Positions 1 through 9,921 of a DNA stretch of 64,000 nucleotides are shown here, one piece after another. The notes below the pieces were generated by a model that worked only from the letters and a program-made list of their open reading frames with translations, was not told the DNA's origin and did not search any database. Origin of the DNA: Halpernia frigidisoli. GTDB lineage: Bacteria; Bacteroidota; Bacteroidia; Flavobacteriales; Weeksellaceae. The position numbers and the translations under genes were made by a program. The number at the start of each line of letters is the position of its first letter. Position 1 is the stretch's first letter. Location: positions 248,001 through 312,000 of the forward strand of contig NZ_FOQT01000005.1 in assembly GCF_900113805.1 (NCBI RefSeq), given 5' to 3'.

Positions 1-478
1 AACAACCTTTATCCAATTTGGCTAATGAGATTCCGTAATCTTTTTCAATCTCATAATTTTCATCTTTCGGCAAGATTTTAAGAAAAGGATTTTTATTTTC
101 TGTTTTAAAAATTCCGATCGAGTCGATTTGATCGCCTTCCTCAGTGATTCCGCCTTCAAAATAAACCACAAACATTTCACCGCCTTGAACGCGCGGATTT
201 TCCGAAATTTCGTATAAATGTTTCGCAATATTCTCAGATTCAAATCTGAACTTGTCTTTATCTTCAAAAATCTCTGCAACCGAAGAATAGATCGGATTTA
301 AAGACAAATAAGAATCGCTGTAAAACTGAAATTGTTCTTCAGATTTAAAAGCATTCAGGAAATAATCGGTCAACAATTCCTTCATATCTTCATCAATCTG
401 AAGTTCTTCTTCCGAAAGAAAAAGGTTTTCCTGATTGATTTTATTCCCGACTTTGTGAACTATAATTTTTGAGAGCAT
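1..478 (-). CDS. Nucleoid-associated protein, NdpA/YejK-like (partial, N-terminal part)
   Basis: The frame opens at an ATG at 478 and runs off the left edge without a stop, so only the first 159 residues are visible. They start MLSKIIVHKVGNK, continue with LFLSEEELQ, and later show GEMFVVYFEGG and SIGIFKTENKNPFLKI. This order matches the N-terminal half of the 37-kDa nucleoid-associated family (PF04245), cytoplasmic proteins thought to sit on the bacterial chromosome. There is no signal peptide. The gene is divergent from the TPR gene that starts at 691. The family call rests on remembered motif layout and not on an alignment. Confidence 0.78.
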   Translation of the reverse strand, partial: MLSKIIVHKVGNKINQENLFLSEEELQIDEDMKELLTDYFLNAFKSEEQFQFYSDSYLSLNPIYSSVAEIFEDKDKFRFESENIAKHLYEISENPRVQGGEMFVVYFEGGITEEGDQIDSIGIFKTENKNPFLKILPKDENYEIEKDYGISLAKLDKGC

Positions 479-521
479 TTTTGATTTTTTGTTGGTTGCA
501 AAGATATTTTTAAAAGATTGA

Positions 522-574
522 AGCAGGAAATATTTAAAGAAAAATAAAAATTTCCAGGCTAAATTTTTCCTGCT
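522..574. repeat. Perfect 9-bp inverted repeat in the divergent intergenic region
   Basis: Arms AGCAGGAAA (522-530) and TTTCCTGCT (566-574) flank a 35-base A/T-rich loop between two divergently transcribed genes. It could be an operator or a leader hairpin. Nothing else stands out in 479-690. Confidence 0.4.
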
Positions 575-690
575 CAATAAATAGTTAAGTTGTTATAAAT
601 AATATTAAAGTTTCAAAATATTAGAAAAAGTGGAATTATTGTTGGTTTCAAGAAAGCCAATTAAAAATATTAATCAAAACAACATTGAAA

Positions 691-1257
691 ATGAAAAAGC
701 AAAAAATGATCAATACGAAAAAAGCGGTAATTGCAACTTTATTTTTTGGCGCAGTAAGTTTCGGATATGCACAAACTACGACAATGCCGAGCGACAGCGC
801 AAAAGTTGAAACCGCACAAACACAAACAGCTTCTGCAAACCCTGAAATCGACACTTTAAAAAAACAAGTAGCAACTAATGCAAACGATACTGCAGCGCTG
901 GTAAAATTAGCAACCGCTTATCAGGACGCGAAAGATTTACCGAACGCACTTGCAACCTGGAAAAATATTTCAACTTTATTGCCAGACTGGGCACCGGGAT
1001 ATTATAGTCAAGGATACGTTTACCAAAGTATGAAAGACGATGCGAATGCAAAAACGGCCTATGAAAAGTACATAACTTCAGTAAAACCTGAAGAATTGGA
1101 AGCGAATAAAAAGAATCTAGCTTACGCGGAATTCTTCGTAGCCTACAATCTGAAAGACACGGATAAGGAATCTGCAAAACAACATATTGCAAAATCTTTG
1201 GAATATGATCCAATGAATGCCGATGCAACGAAGCTGAAAACATTTCTAAATCAATAA
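691..1257 (+). CDS. Secreted tetratricopeptide-repeat protein
   Basis: The protein has about 188 residues and a clear signal peptide (MINTKKAVIATLFFGAVSFGYAQ, cleaved near the AQ). A low-complexity Thr/Gln/Ala linker follows, then TPR-like helices: NDTAALVKLATAYQDAKDLP, WAPGYYSQGYVYQSMKDDANA and the final KQHIAKSLEYDPMNADATK. It is probably a periplasmic scaffold, and nothing shows a catalytic role. A TTG at 685 is in frame, but ATG at 691 or 706 is the likelier start and keeps the signal peptide intact. The gene stands alone and is followed by an intrinsic terminator at 1262. Confidence 0.8.
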   Translation: MKKQKMINTKKAVIATLFFGAVSFGYAQTTTMPSDSAKVETAQTQTASANPEIDTLKKQVATNANDTAALVKLATAYQDAKDLPNALATWKNISTLLPDWAPGYYSQGYVYQSMKDDANAKTAYEKYITSVKPEELEANKKNLAYAEFFVAYNLKDTDKESAKQHIAKSLEYDPMNADATKLKTFLNQ

Positions 1258-1261
1258 TTAA

Positions 1262-1287
1262 AATGCCTCTTTTTGAGGCATTTTTTA
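1262..1287 (+). terminator. Intrinsic terminator of the TPR gene
   Basis: Stem AATGCCTC (1262-1269) and GAGGCATT (1275-1282) with a five-T loop, followed by a T tract, begins five bases after the stop codon at 1257. Confidence 0.85.
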
Positions 1288-1295
1288 GTTAAAAA

Positions 1296-1321
1296 ATTCC
1301 TCTAATTTTCATTAGAGGAAT
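1296..1321 (-). terminator. Intrinsic terminator of the thioredoxin-like gene
   Basis: An 11-bp perfect stem (ATTCCTCTAAT 1296-1306, ATTAGAGGAAT 1311-1321) with a four-base loop. On the minus strand it is followed by a T tract, so it serves the leftward gene ending at 1346. The same hairpin, loop included, recurs at 1970-1995 behind dnaK. Confidence 0.85.
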
Positions 1322-1345
1322 TGATATTTTTGACCTTAATTGAAT

Positions 1346-1864
1346 TTACAATTTATCAGTAAAAACCTGTTTAATTATTGCTAATTGGGTCTCATTTAAT
1401 TTCGAAGTTTTCTTTACTTTATTTACAAAAGAATCAATTTCTTCCGGCGTAGAAGGACAACCGAGGTTCTCTTTTTTCTCAGTTAAAGAATTGTCTAAAA
1501 CTTTTCCGTTCTTATCAATGAATACAAAAAATGGAAGTCCGGCATCTTTTCCGCCATATTTTGCCATGAAATCTTCACCGTTCGGATTTTCCAGTTTTTC
1601 TTTTTCCCCGCGTTCCAAAACATCGATTGGCGCAACAACATAATTATCATCAAATAAATTTTTAGTTGAAGGCAAGTTCATTTTTTTGTCCATTAATTTA
1701 CACCAACCGCACCAGGAAGCGTGGAAGAAAACCATGACGTTTTTATTTTCTGCTTTTGCTTTTTTCTGTGCATTTGCAATAACAACTTCTGCATTTTCCT
1801 GCGCAAAAGCAATCTGCATAAAACCAAATAATAAAGCGACAACTAAGATTTTTGTGAATTTCAT
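1346..1864 (-). CDS. Secreted thioredoxin-fold protein (CGWC)
   Basis: This 172-residue protein has a Sec signal peptide ending at AFA-QE (about residue 21). The thioredoxin-like domain has HASWCGWCK, with the redox pair Cys52 and Cys55, and a cis-proline region at GLPFFVFIDKNGKVL. This matches small periplasmic thioredoxin_7/DsbD-gamma-like proteins that reduce or exchange disulfides. An extra Cys in LGCPSTPEE may be structural or accept electrons. Length is normal for the family. It is monocistronic, with its own hairpin terminator at 1296 and another leftward terminator at 1970 separating it from dnaK downstream of which it lies. The physiological partner cannot be told from context. Confidence 0.82.
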   Translation of the reverse strand: MKFTKILVVALLFGFMQIAFAQENAEVVIANAQKKAKAENKNVMVFFHASWCGWCKLMDKKMNLPSTKNLFDDNYVVAPIDVLERGEKEKLENPNGEDFMAKYGGKDAGLPFFVFIDKNGKVLDNSLTEKKENLGCPSTPEEIDSFVNKVKKTSKLNETQLAIIKQVFTDKL

Positions 1865-1969
1865 TTATTTTTTATTTTAGGTAAAATTAGGATTTTTTGA
1901 GGATTTAGAGATTTTTTAGACAAAAAATTTTAAACGGATTGCTTCGTTTCTCACGATGACACAAAAAAA

Positions 1970-1995
1970 ATTCCTCTAATTTTCATTAGAGGAAT
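1970..1995 (-). terminator. Intrinsic terminator of dnaK
   Basis: Stem ATTCCTCTAAT (1970-1980) and ATTAGAGGAAT (1985-1995) with loop TTTC, flanked by A and T runs on both sides. It lies 24 bases beyond the dnaK stop and is a 26/26 match to the hairpin at 1296-1321. Confidence 0.85.
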
Positions 1996-2019
1996 TTTTA
2001 TATATGAGATTCTAAAGTC

Positions 2020-3933
<1,914 letters not shown>

Positions 3934-4078
3934 CTATTTCTTTGTACGAAGCCAAATTCTCAATTTTTATACCACAGACAGTTTTGTGACATTTTGACAT
4001 TAATTAAGATTGTAAAAAAAGAAAACCGCTTCCAATTTGCTTGAAAACAGTTTTTAATATTCTAATTTATTAAAAATT

Positions 4079-4447
4079 TTACTTCTGAGCCAAAATATAT
4101 TTCACCATTTCTTTCGCATCTTCCTTGCTTAAACCAACGTGAGCCTGCATCGGAACCCGTCCCCAGTTTCCACTTCCACCATTGATAATTTTATAGGCAA
4201 GCATATCTATATTTTTGTCATTTGTAGGATATTTTGATGCGATTTCTTTGTAAGAAGGACCGACCATTTTTTCATCTTTATTATGACAACCTACACAATC
4301 TGAATTTTGAATTAAAACTTCACCGGAAAGCTGAACTTTCGCAGAATTATTTTCAATCAAATTACCATCAGATTTCTCACCTGTTTCCTTTTTATTACAA
4401 GAAAATAGGGCAAAGGAAAGGACACTAAAAAGAATAACATTTTTCAT
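4079..4447 (-). CDS. Cytochrome c lipoprotein (class I, single heme)
   Basis: This 122-residue precursor has a lipoprotein signal (SVLSFALFSC, lipid Cys at about 17), so it is probably tethered to a membrane on the periplasmic side. The heme c site is CVGCH at residues 51-55, and Met100 in RVPMQAH is the likely axial ligand. The pattern GPSYKEIASKY is typical of small c551/c552-like electron carriers. It would shuttle electrons between respiratory complexes. The gene is divergent from ppk1, with 158 bases between them. Confidence 0.88.
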   Translation of the reverse strand: MKNVILFSVLSFALFSCNKKETGEKSDGNLIENNSAKVQLSGEVLIQNSDCVGCHNKDEKMVGPSYKEIASKYPTNDKNIDMLAYKIINGGSGNWGRVPMQAHVGLSKEDAKEMVKYILAQK

Positions 4448-4581
4448 AACTAAAAATTTTTAACAAAGTTAAAATTTAAAAAAGTAAATATTCTAAAATC
4501 ATTCAATAAAAAATTGATTTCAAATGAATAAATGTTAATCTTTAAATTCAACTTTTAACCAATATTTCACCATTTTAGTGG

Positions 4582-4589
4582 TATTTTTG
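4582..4589 (+). promoter_or_regulatory. Candidate -7 promoter box of ppk1
   Basis: TATTTTTG fits the Bacteroidota TAnnTTTG box and lies 16 bases before the ppk1 ATG. I see no convincing TTTG partner about 19 bases further upstream, so the call is tentative. Confidence 0.35.
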
Positions 4590-4605
4590 AGTTTAAATTA
4601 TTTTT

Positions 4606-6663
4606 ATGTCACAGCATTTTAATCCGAGAGATATTACCTGGCTTGCTTTTAACGAGCGCGTTTTGCAGGAAGCAATGGACGAAAGTGTACCACTTCATCT
4701 TAGAATACGGTTTTTGGGAATTTTTTCTAATAATCTTGATGAATTTTTTCGGGTTCGTGTCGCAGGTTTAAAGCGTGCGATGGATTTTAAGCAAAAATTT
4801 ATAGCAGAATCTTTTTTCCAGGCACCTTCCAAAATTTTAAGTGAAATTCACGAAATTGTTATTCAACAGCAAAATAATTTTAGCGAAACCTGGGAAATTA
4901 TTCAGGAGGAAATGGCGCATCAAAATGTTTTCATTAAAACTGCTGAAAATTTAAATGAAAAGGAAAAAGAATTCGTAGTTCGGTATTTTGACAAAGAAGT
5001 TGAATCGAACGTTATTCCTATTTTGCTTTATGAGAATACAAAAATGCCATATCTTCGGGATAAAAGTCTGTTTCTTGGTGTTGCAATGAAAAAAACCGGA
5101 GATTCAACTTCAGAAAACTTTGCGTTAATAGAAGTTCCTTCACGAGTTTTAGGTCGTTTTGTAATTTTACCTTCGGAAAATGAGGACAGAAACGTGATGC
5201 TTTTAGAGGATGTTATCACTTATAATTTACCGCATATTTTTTCTTATTTCGGCTATGACCATTTCTCGTCCCACGCATTTAAAGTTACAAAAGATGCTGA
5301 ATTTGATCTTGATAATGACATTAAAACGACACTTGCCACAAAAATAGAACACGGCATAAAAAGTCGTCGCAAAGGGAAACCAACACGATTGGTTTTTGAC
5401 AGAAAAATGGATAAAGATTTTTTAGAATTTCTGATCAATAAACTAAACTTAAGCCGAAAAGACAGTATTATCGCAGGTGATAAGATCCATAATTTTAAAC
5501 ATTTTATGGATTTCCCGGATGTTTTTAAAAATGATAAAAAACCGGTTGAAAGAACTTCATTTTTACACCAAAAATTTCAAAATCAACGTGTAATGGATGT
5601 TGTCTTAAAGGAAGACATTTTGCTGACTTTTCCTTACCACAGCTTTGCGCCGGTCATCGATCTTCTTCGTGAATCTGCTATGGATCCTGATGTGAAGTCA
5701 ATTGCGATCACAGCTTACAGATTGGCTAGTAATTCGAAAATTGTGAATACTTTGATAAATGCCGTTCGAAATGGCAAAGACGTAACGGTAATGATCGAGT
5801 TGCGCGCAAGGTTTGATGAAGAGGCAAATTTAATGTGGAAAGAGAGATTGGAGTTAGAAGGAGTGAAGGTTTTGGTTGGTATTCCTGATAAAAAAGTACA
5901 TGCGAAATTATGCGTTATTAAAAAACGCGTGCACAATAAAACCGTTCAGTTTGGTTTTATTTCAACAGGAAATTTTAATGAAAAAACAGCAAAAATTTAC
6001 AGCGATCATTTGCTTCTTACTTCTGACAGAAAGATAATGGCCGATATTAATAAGGTTTTCAGTGTTTTAAATAAACCAAAATTAAAACCCGAATTAATTT
6101 TAAAGAACTGCCGGTATTTACTGGTCTGTCCAAATTTTATGCGGGAGAAATTTATAGAAAAAATTGATACAGAAATTAATGAAGCCAAAGCTGGCAGAAA
6201 AGCAGAAATTATTATAAAAGTAAATTCATTAAGTGACAGAGAATTGATTTTAAAATTATACAGCGCTGCAGAAGCAGGTGTAAAGATCAAGACTATTGTT
6301 CGCGGCATTTACTGCGCCATAAATCAAAAAGATTTTAAGGAAAAAATCGACAGTATTTCTATTGTGGATGAGTATTTAGAACACGCGAGAGTTATTTATT
6401 TTTACAACAAAGGCGCAGAAGATATGTACATTTCATCCGCTGATTTTATGACGAGAAATTTAGATTACAGAATAGAAGCTGCAGTAAAAATTAATCAAAA
6501 AAATTTAAAAGAAGAACTAAAAAATATTTTAGAAATTCAACTAAAAGATAATGTAAAAGCCAGAATTTTAGATAATAAATTAAAAAATAAATATGTCGAT
6601 TCTGAAGGTGAAAAATTTCGGTCACAGATAGAAACTTACCATTATTTACGAAACAAAAACTAA
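4606..6663 (+). CDS. ppk1: Polyphosphate kinase 1
   Basis: At 685 residues the length is normal for PPK1. The N-terminal domain starts HFNPRDITWLAFNERVLQEA, and the FLGIFSNNLDEFFRVRVAG block is characteristic. The phospholipase-D-like catalytic half has KVHAKLCVIKKR, with His432 as the probable phosphorylated residue, and STGNFNEKTAKIYSDH. The enzyme reversibly transfers the gamma phosphate of ATP to long-chain polyphosphate. It sits nine bases before a Ppx/GppA phosphatase gene on the same strand, so synthesis and breakdown are probably co-transcribed. Confidence 0.97.
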   Translation: MSQHFNPRDITWLAFNERVLQEAMDESVPLHLRIRFLGIFSNNLDEFFRVRVAGLKRAMDFKQKFIAESFFQAPSKILSEIHEIVIQQQNNFSETWEIIQEEMAHQNVFIKTAENLNEKEKEFVVRYFDKEVESNVIPILLYENTKMPYLRDKSLFLGVAMKKTGDSTSENFALIEVPSRVLGRFVILPSENEDRNVMLLEDVITYNLPHIFSYFGYDHFSSHAFKVTKDAEFDLDNDIKTTLATKIEHGIKSRRKGKPTRLVFDRKMDKDFLEFLINKLNLSRKDSIIAGDKIHNFKHFMDFPDVFKNDKKPVERTSFLHQKFQNQRVMDVVLKEDILLTFPYHSFAPVIDLLRESAMDPDVKSIAITAYRLASNSKIVNTLINAVRNGKDVTVMIELRARFDEEANLMWKERLELEGVKVLVGIPDKKVHAKLCVIKKRVHNKTVQFGFISTGNFNEKTAKIYSDHLLLTSDRKIMADINKVFSVLNKPKLKPELILKNCRYLLVCPNFMREKFIEKIDTEINEAKAGRKAEIIIKVNSLSDRELILKLYSAAEAGVKIKTIVRGIYCAINQKDFKEKIDSISIVDEYLEHARVIYFYNKGAEDMYISSADFMTRNLDYRIEAAVKINQKNLKEELKNILEIQLKDNVKARILDNKLKNKYVDSEGEKFRSQIETYHYLRNKN

Positions 6664-6672
6664 GATCAAATT

Positions 6673-7560
6673 ATGAAAATAGCCGCAATAGATATTGGTA
6701 GTAACGCCGCAAGGTTGCTTATAAATGAAGTAATTGAGGAAAAAAACAAAGAACCGGAATTTGTGAAAATGAATCTTCTTCGCGTACCGCTGCGCTTGGG
6801 AATGGATGTTTTTTCTAAAGGTGAAATTGGCAAGGAGCGCGAAGAAATGACGATAAAAACCATGAAAATTTTCAGCGATCTGATGAAAATGTATGAAGTC
6901 GATCATTATCGAGCTTGTGCGACCAGTGCGATGCGCGACGCAAAAAATGGTGAAGAAATCATTAAAAAAATCAAAATGGAAAGCGGCATTTCCATTGAAA
7001 TTATTTCCGGTGATGAAGAAGCAGGTTTGGTTTTTGAAAATCACATCGCAGAAAATATGGATCAAAAAACATCCTATTTATACATCGATGTTGGCGGTGG
7101 TTCCACAGAAATCACTTTTTTTGAAAACGGAAAAATGGTCTTTGAAAAATCTTTTAATATTGGAACGATAAGACTTTTAAATGGTCTGGTAACTAAAGAA
7201 ATGTGGACCGAAATGAAGGATGAAATTTCTAAAAATATCACCAGTGAAAAAGTTATTTCCGCGATCGGTTCTGGCGGAAATATCAATAAAATTTTCTCGA
7301 TGAGTAAAACAAAAGATGGGAAGCCAATGGCGACTTCTTATCTTAAAAAATATTATGCAGAACTTTCAGATCTTAGCGTGCAGGCGAGAATGCGGAAATT
7401 TAATTTTCGGGAAGACCGCGCAGATGTAATTGTTCCAGCTTTAAAAATCTTCAATAATGTAATGCAATGGGCAAAAATCAGTAAAATTTTTGTGCCGAAA
7501 ATTTCGGTTGCCGACGGTTTGATCAAGAATATTTATGCTAATTTGAAAGAGAAAATTTAG
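6673..7560 (+). CDS. ppx: Ppx/GppA family exopolyphosphatase
   Basis: This is a short Ppx/GppA phosphatase of 295 residues with the ASKHA fold. Motifs are IAAIDIGSNAARLL at the N-terminus, ATSAMRDAKNG, ISGDEEAGLVF, YIDVGGGSTEITFF and AIGSGGNINKIF. The length fits the single-module form that lacks the C-terminal HD region of the E. coli protein. It would remove terminal phosphates from polyphosphate, or pppGpp phosphate, and the tight operon with ppk1 favours polyphosphate. The stop is followed by a short ATTTTAG tandem repeat. Confidence 0.93.
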   Translation: MKIAAIDIGSNAARLLINEVIEEKNKEPEFVKMNLLRVPLRLGMDVFSKGEIGKEREEMTIKTMKIFSDLMKMYEVDHYRACATSAMRDAKNGEEIIKKIKMESGISIEIISGDEEAGLVFENHIAENMDQKTSYLYIDVGGGSTEITFFENGKMVFEKSFNIGTIRLLNGLVTKEMWTEMKDEISKNITSEKVISAIGSGGNINKIFSMSKTKDGKPMATSYLKKYYAELSDLSVQARMRKFNFREDRADVIVPALKIFNNVMQWAKISKIFVPKISVADGLIKNIYANLKEKI

Positions 7561-7582
7561 ATTTTAGATTTTAGATTTTAGA
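7557..7582. repeat. Short tandem repeat, ATTTTAG units
   Basis: The end of ppx and the first 20 bases after it carry about three and a half copies of the 7-mer ATTTTAG. Similar TCTAAAA runs occur at 50560-50590, so this is a recurrent low-complexity motif. Confidence 0.6.
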
Positions 7583-7672
7583 AAAATTACTAATTACTTG
7601 GCGCATATTTCTTTTTGAGAAGTTTTTCCTAATTTTCTCTAATTTTAAAAAATTAAATTTCCCGTAAACCAA

Positions 7673-8446
7673 ATGCTTAGTCTTAAAAAAATAAAACACT
7701 ATTTACCTTTAATTCCCAAACTTCCCGGATTATATTTAGAAAGTAAAGTCATACGAAAAAATTTGCCCGAAATGAAAAATGCGCCAGATCTGGAAGGTGA
7801 AATTTTAATTGGTAATGATGAATTTTTAAATGTTATATTCATTGGCGAGAGCACGATTTCGGGCGTTGGCGTTGCAACGAATTCTGAAGGTTTTAGCGGC
7901 GCACTTTCTAAAATTTTATCTGAAAAATTAAATAAAAATGTCAGTTGGAAAGTTTTTGCCAAAAGTGGTTTTAATGTAAAAAAAATCGCAACGGAAATTA
8001 TACCTAATATTCCCGATCAAACAGCAGATTTTATTTTTATCGGAATTGGCGGCAACGATGCTTTTGAATTGACGCACCCGGAAAGTTTTAGAGAAAATTT
8101 AGAAGAATTAATTAAAAATTTGAAACAAAAATTTCCTGAGACGCCTTTAATTTTCATCAATTTTCCAGCGGTTGAAGATTTTCCAGCATTAACGCCAAAA
8201 CTAAAGAAGTTAATGATTTCTTGGGTAAAAAATCTACAGAAGCAAATGATAGACGTCGCTTCGAAAGAAAGACTGGTTTATTTTGATCCTGAAATTATCA
8301 CTTTCAGCAGTTGGAGAGACAAATTAAATCTGGATCTGGAATTAGAAGAATTATTCAGCGATGGCATTCATCCATCAAAAATTTCTTATCAACTTTGGGC
8401 AGAAATTGTGGCAGAATTTGTTTTAAATAAAGAAAAAATTATCTAG
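7673..8446 (+). CDS. SGNH/GDSL-family hydrolase
   Basis: The 257-residue protein shows the SGNH blocks: VIFIGESTISGVG, with the nucleophile Ser in GES, the oxyanion GIGGNDAF, and DGIHPSKISY carrying the catalytic Asp and His. No signal peptide is evident, although the first 30 residues are hydrophobic and basic and might associate with a membrane. It is probably an esterase or lipase whose substrate cannot be read from sequence. Its stop is four bases from the stop of the convergent nfuA-like gene, with no terminator hairpin between them. Confidence 0.85.
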   Translation: MLSLKKIKHYLPLIPKLPGLYLESKVIRKNLPEMKNAPDLEGEILIGNDEFLNVIFIGESTISGVGVATNSEGFSGALSKILSEKLNKNVSWKVFAKSGFNVKKIATEIIPNIPDQTADFIFIGIGGNDAFELTHPESFRENLEELIKNLKQKFPETPLIFINFPAVEDFPALTPKLKKLMISWVKNLQKQMIDVASKERLVYFDPEIITFSSWRDKLNLDLELEELFSDGIHPSKISYQLWAEIVAEFVLNKEKII

Positions 8447-8450
8447 TCAT

Positions 8451-8699
8451 TTAGCCAATACTGATCACCTCAGTTATTTCCGGCGCAAATTCTTTTATTT
8501 TTTGTTCCACGCCAAATTTCATCGTAGAAACGCTCATCGGACATTGAACGCAAGTTCCTAATAATCTTACGGTTACGATATTATTTTCGATAGTTAAAAG
8601 TTCAATATCGCCGCCGTCTTTATTTAAAAAAGGACGGATGCTTTCAAGACCATTTAAAACCTTGGTTTCTAAATTTGTAGAAATTCTATCTTGTGTCAT
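8451..8699 (-). CDS. NifU C-terminal-like Fe-S scaffold/carrier
   Basis: This 82-residue stand-alone NifU-like domain has VLNGLESIRPFLNKDGGDIELL and the cluster-binding CVQC (GTCVQCPMS). Such proteins carry a [4Fe-4S] cluster to apo-enzymes. It starts three bases after the stop of the Mrp ATPase gene, so the two are almost certainly translated from one transcript and act together in Fe-S maturation. Confidence 0.92.
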   Translation of the reverse strand: MTQDRISTNLETKVLNGLESIRPFLNKDGGDIELLTIENNIVTVRLLGTCVQCPMSVSTMKFGVEQKIKEFAPEITEVISIG

Positions 8700-8702
8700 T
8701 TT

Positions 8703-9806
8703 TTATTTTTTTGGGGAACAACCGGCCATTGTCGTGATTTTTACCGCCTCAGTTTTTGGAAGATTTGTGTTTCTTTCTACCAAACTTTCGATCATATTTT
8801 GCGCAACTTTTTTGAAAATATGCGCTAAAACTGAATTTTCCTGCAAGGCGGCAGGTCTTCCAATATCGCCGGATTCTCTGATGCTTTGAACTAAAGGAAT
8901 TTCACCTAAAACAGGAATTCCCATATCTTCTGCTAAGTATTGCGCGCCTTGTTGACCAAAAATATAATATTTATTTTCCGGCAATTCTGCAGGTGTGAAA
9001 TATGCCATATTTTCTATCAAACCTAAAACCGGAATGTTAATACTGTCCATCGTGAACATGCCAATTCCTTTTCTAACGTCCGCCAAAGCAACGTGTTGTG
9101 GCGTACTTACGATCACTGCGCCAGTTACAGGAACTTCTTGAATGATCGATAAATGAATATCGCCGGTTCCCGGTGGAAGATCAATTAATAAAAAATCGAG
9201 TTCGCCCCAATCTGCATCGCGGATCATTTGGTTTAATGCTTTACTCGCCATTGGTCCACGCCAAACAACGGCCTGATTTGCACCGGAAAAATAACCGATC
9301 GATAACATTTTAACACCGTAATTTTCAACGGGCTTCATCAATTCTTTACCATTAACAGTTACTGAAGTTGGTTTACCGCCTTCTGTATCAAGCATTGTTG
9401 GGATAGAAGGTCCATAAATATCAGCATCTAAAACGCCAACTTTAAAACCCATTTGCGCTAAAGTCACGGCTAAATTTGCCGTCACAGTAGATTTTCCAAC
9501 ACCGCCTTTTCCGGAAGCAACAGCGATAATATTTTGAATACCAGGAATTTCTTTACCTTTAATTTGATTTTTCTGAACTTCAGTTGGTTCGGGTGAAGCA
9601 ATTTTTAATTTAACCTCAACATTTCCGCCAAATTCACTTGCAAAAGCCTGTTTCATAGCGACTTCAAGTTTCTTTTTTTCATGCATTGCTGGTGAATGCG
9701 CCGTCATATCAATATAAACCTGGTCGCCCATAACCTGAAAATTATGAACCAGATCTTCTACTTCGATCTCTTTTAAAAATGCCTGAACCCGTTCTTTTGA
9801 TAACAT
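8703..9806 (-). CDS. Mrp/NBP35 family Fe-S cluster carrier ATPase
   Basis: The protein has an N-terminal DUF59 (MIP18-like) domain followed by a P-loop ATPase with the deviant Walker A GKGGVGKST, DADIYGPSIPTML and LLIDLPPGTGD. It would deliver Fe-S clusters in the cytosol. I prefer ATG at 9806 (MLSKERVQAFLKEI) to the GTG at 9830, because homologues begin near this helix. The region that in E. coli ApbC carries CxxC reads ENMAYFTPAELPENKYY here, so the cluster-binding pair is absent. The partner NifU-like protein just downstream supplies a CxxC. Confidence 0.93.
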   Translation of the reverse strand: MLSKERVQAFLKEIEVEDLVHNFQVMGDQVYIDMTAHSPAMHEKKKLEVAMKQAFASEFGGNVEVKLKIASPEPTEVQKNQIKGKEIPGIQNIIAVASGKGGVGKSTVTANLAVTLAQMGFKVGVLDADIYGPSIPTMLDTEGGKPTSVTVNGKELMKPVENYGVKMLSIGYFSGANQAVVWRGPMASKALNQMIRDADWGELDFLLIDLPPGTGDIHLSIIQEVPVTGAVIVSTPQHVALADVRKGIGMFTMDSINIPVLGLIENMAYFTPAELPENKYYIFGQQGAQYLAEDMGIPVLGEIPLVQSIRESGDIGRPAALQENSVLAHIFKKVAQNMIESLVERNTNLPKTEAVKITTMAGCSPKK

Positions 9807-9921
9807 AAAATTGTAAATATTTTGCGTCACAAATTTACGGAATATTAATTTAAATTTAGACTGATTAAAAACAGATAAAACTGATGAGTCTCATTTATTT
9901 ATTATATTTAAAGAAAAAATA

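Noticed and set aside
7557-7582. Possible CRISPR-like tandem repeat
   Set aside because: Units are 7 bases with no spacers. No array or cas gene is seen anywhere in the window.
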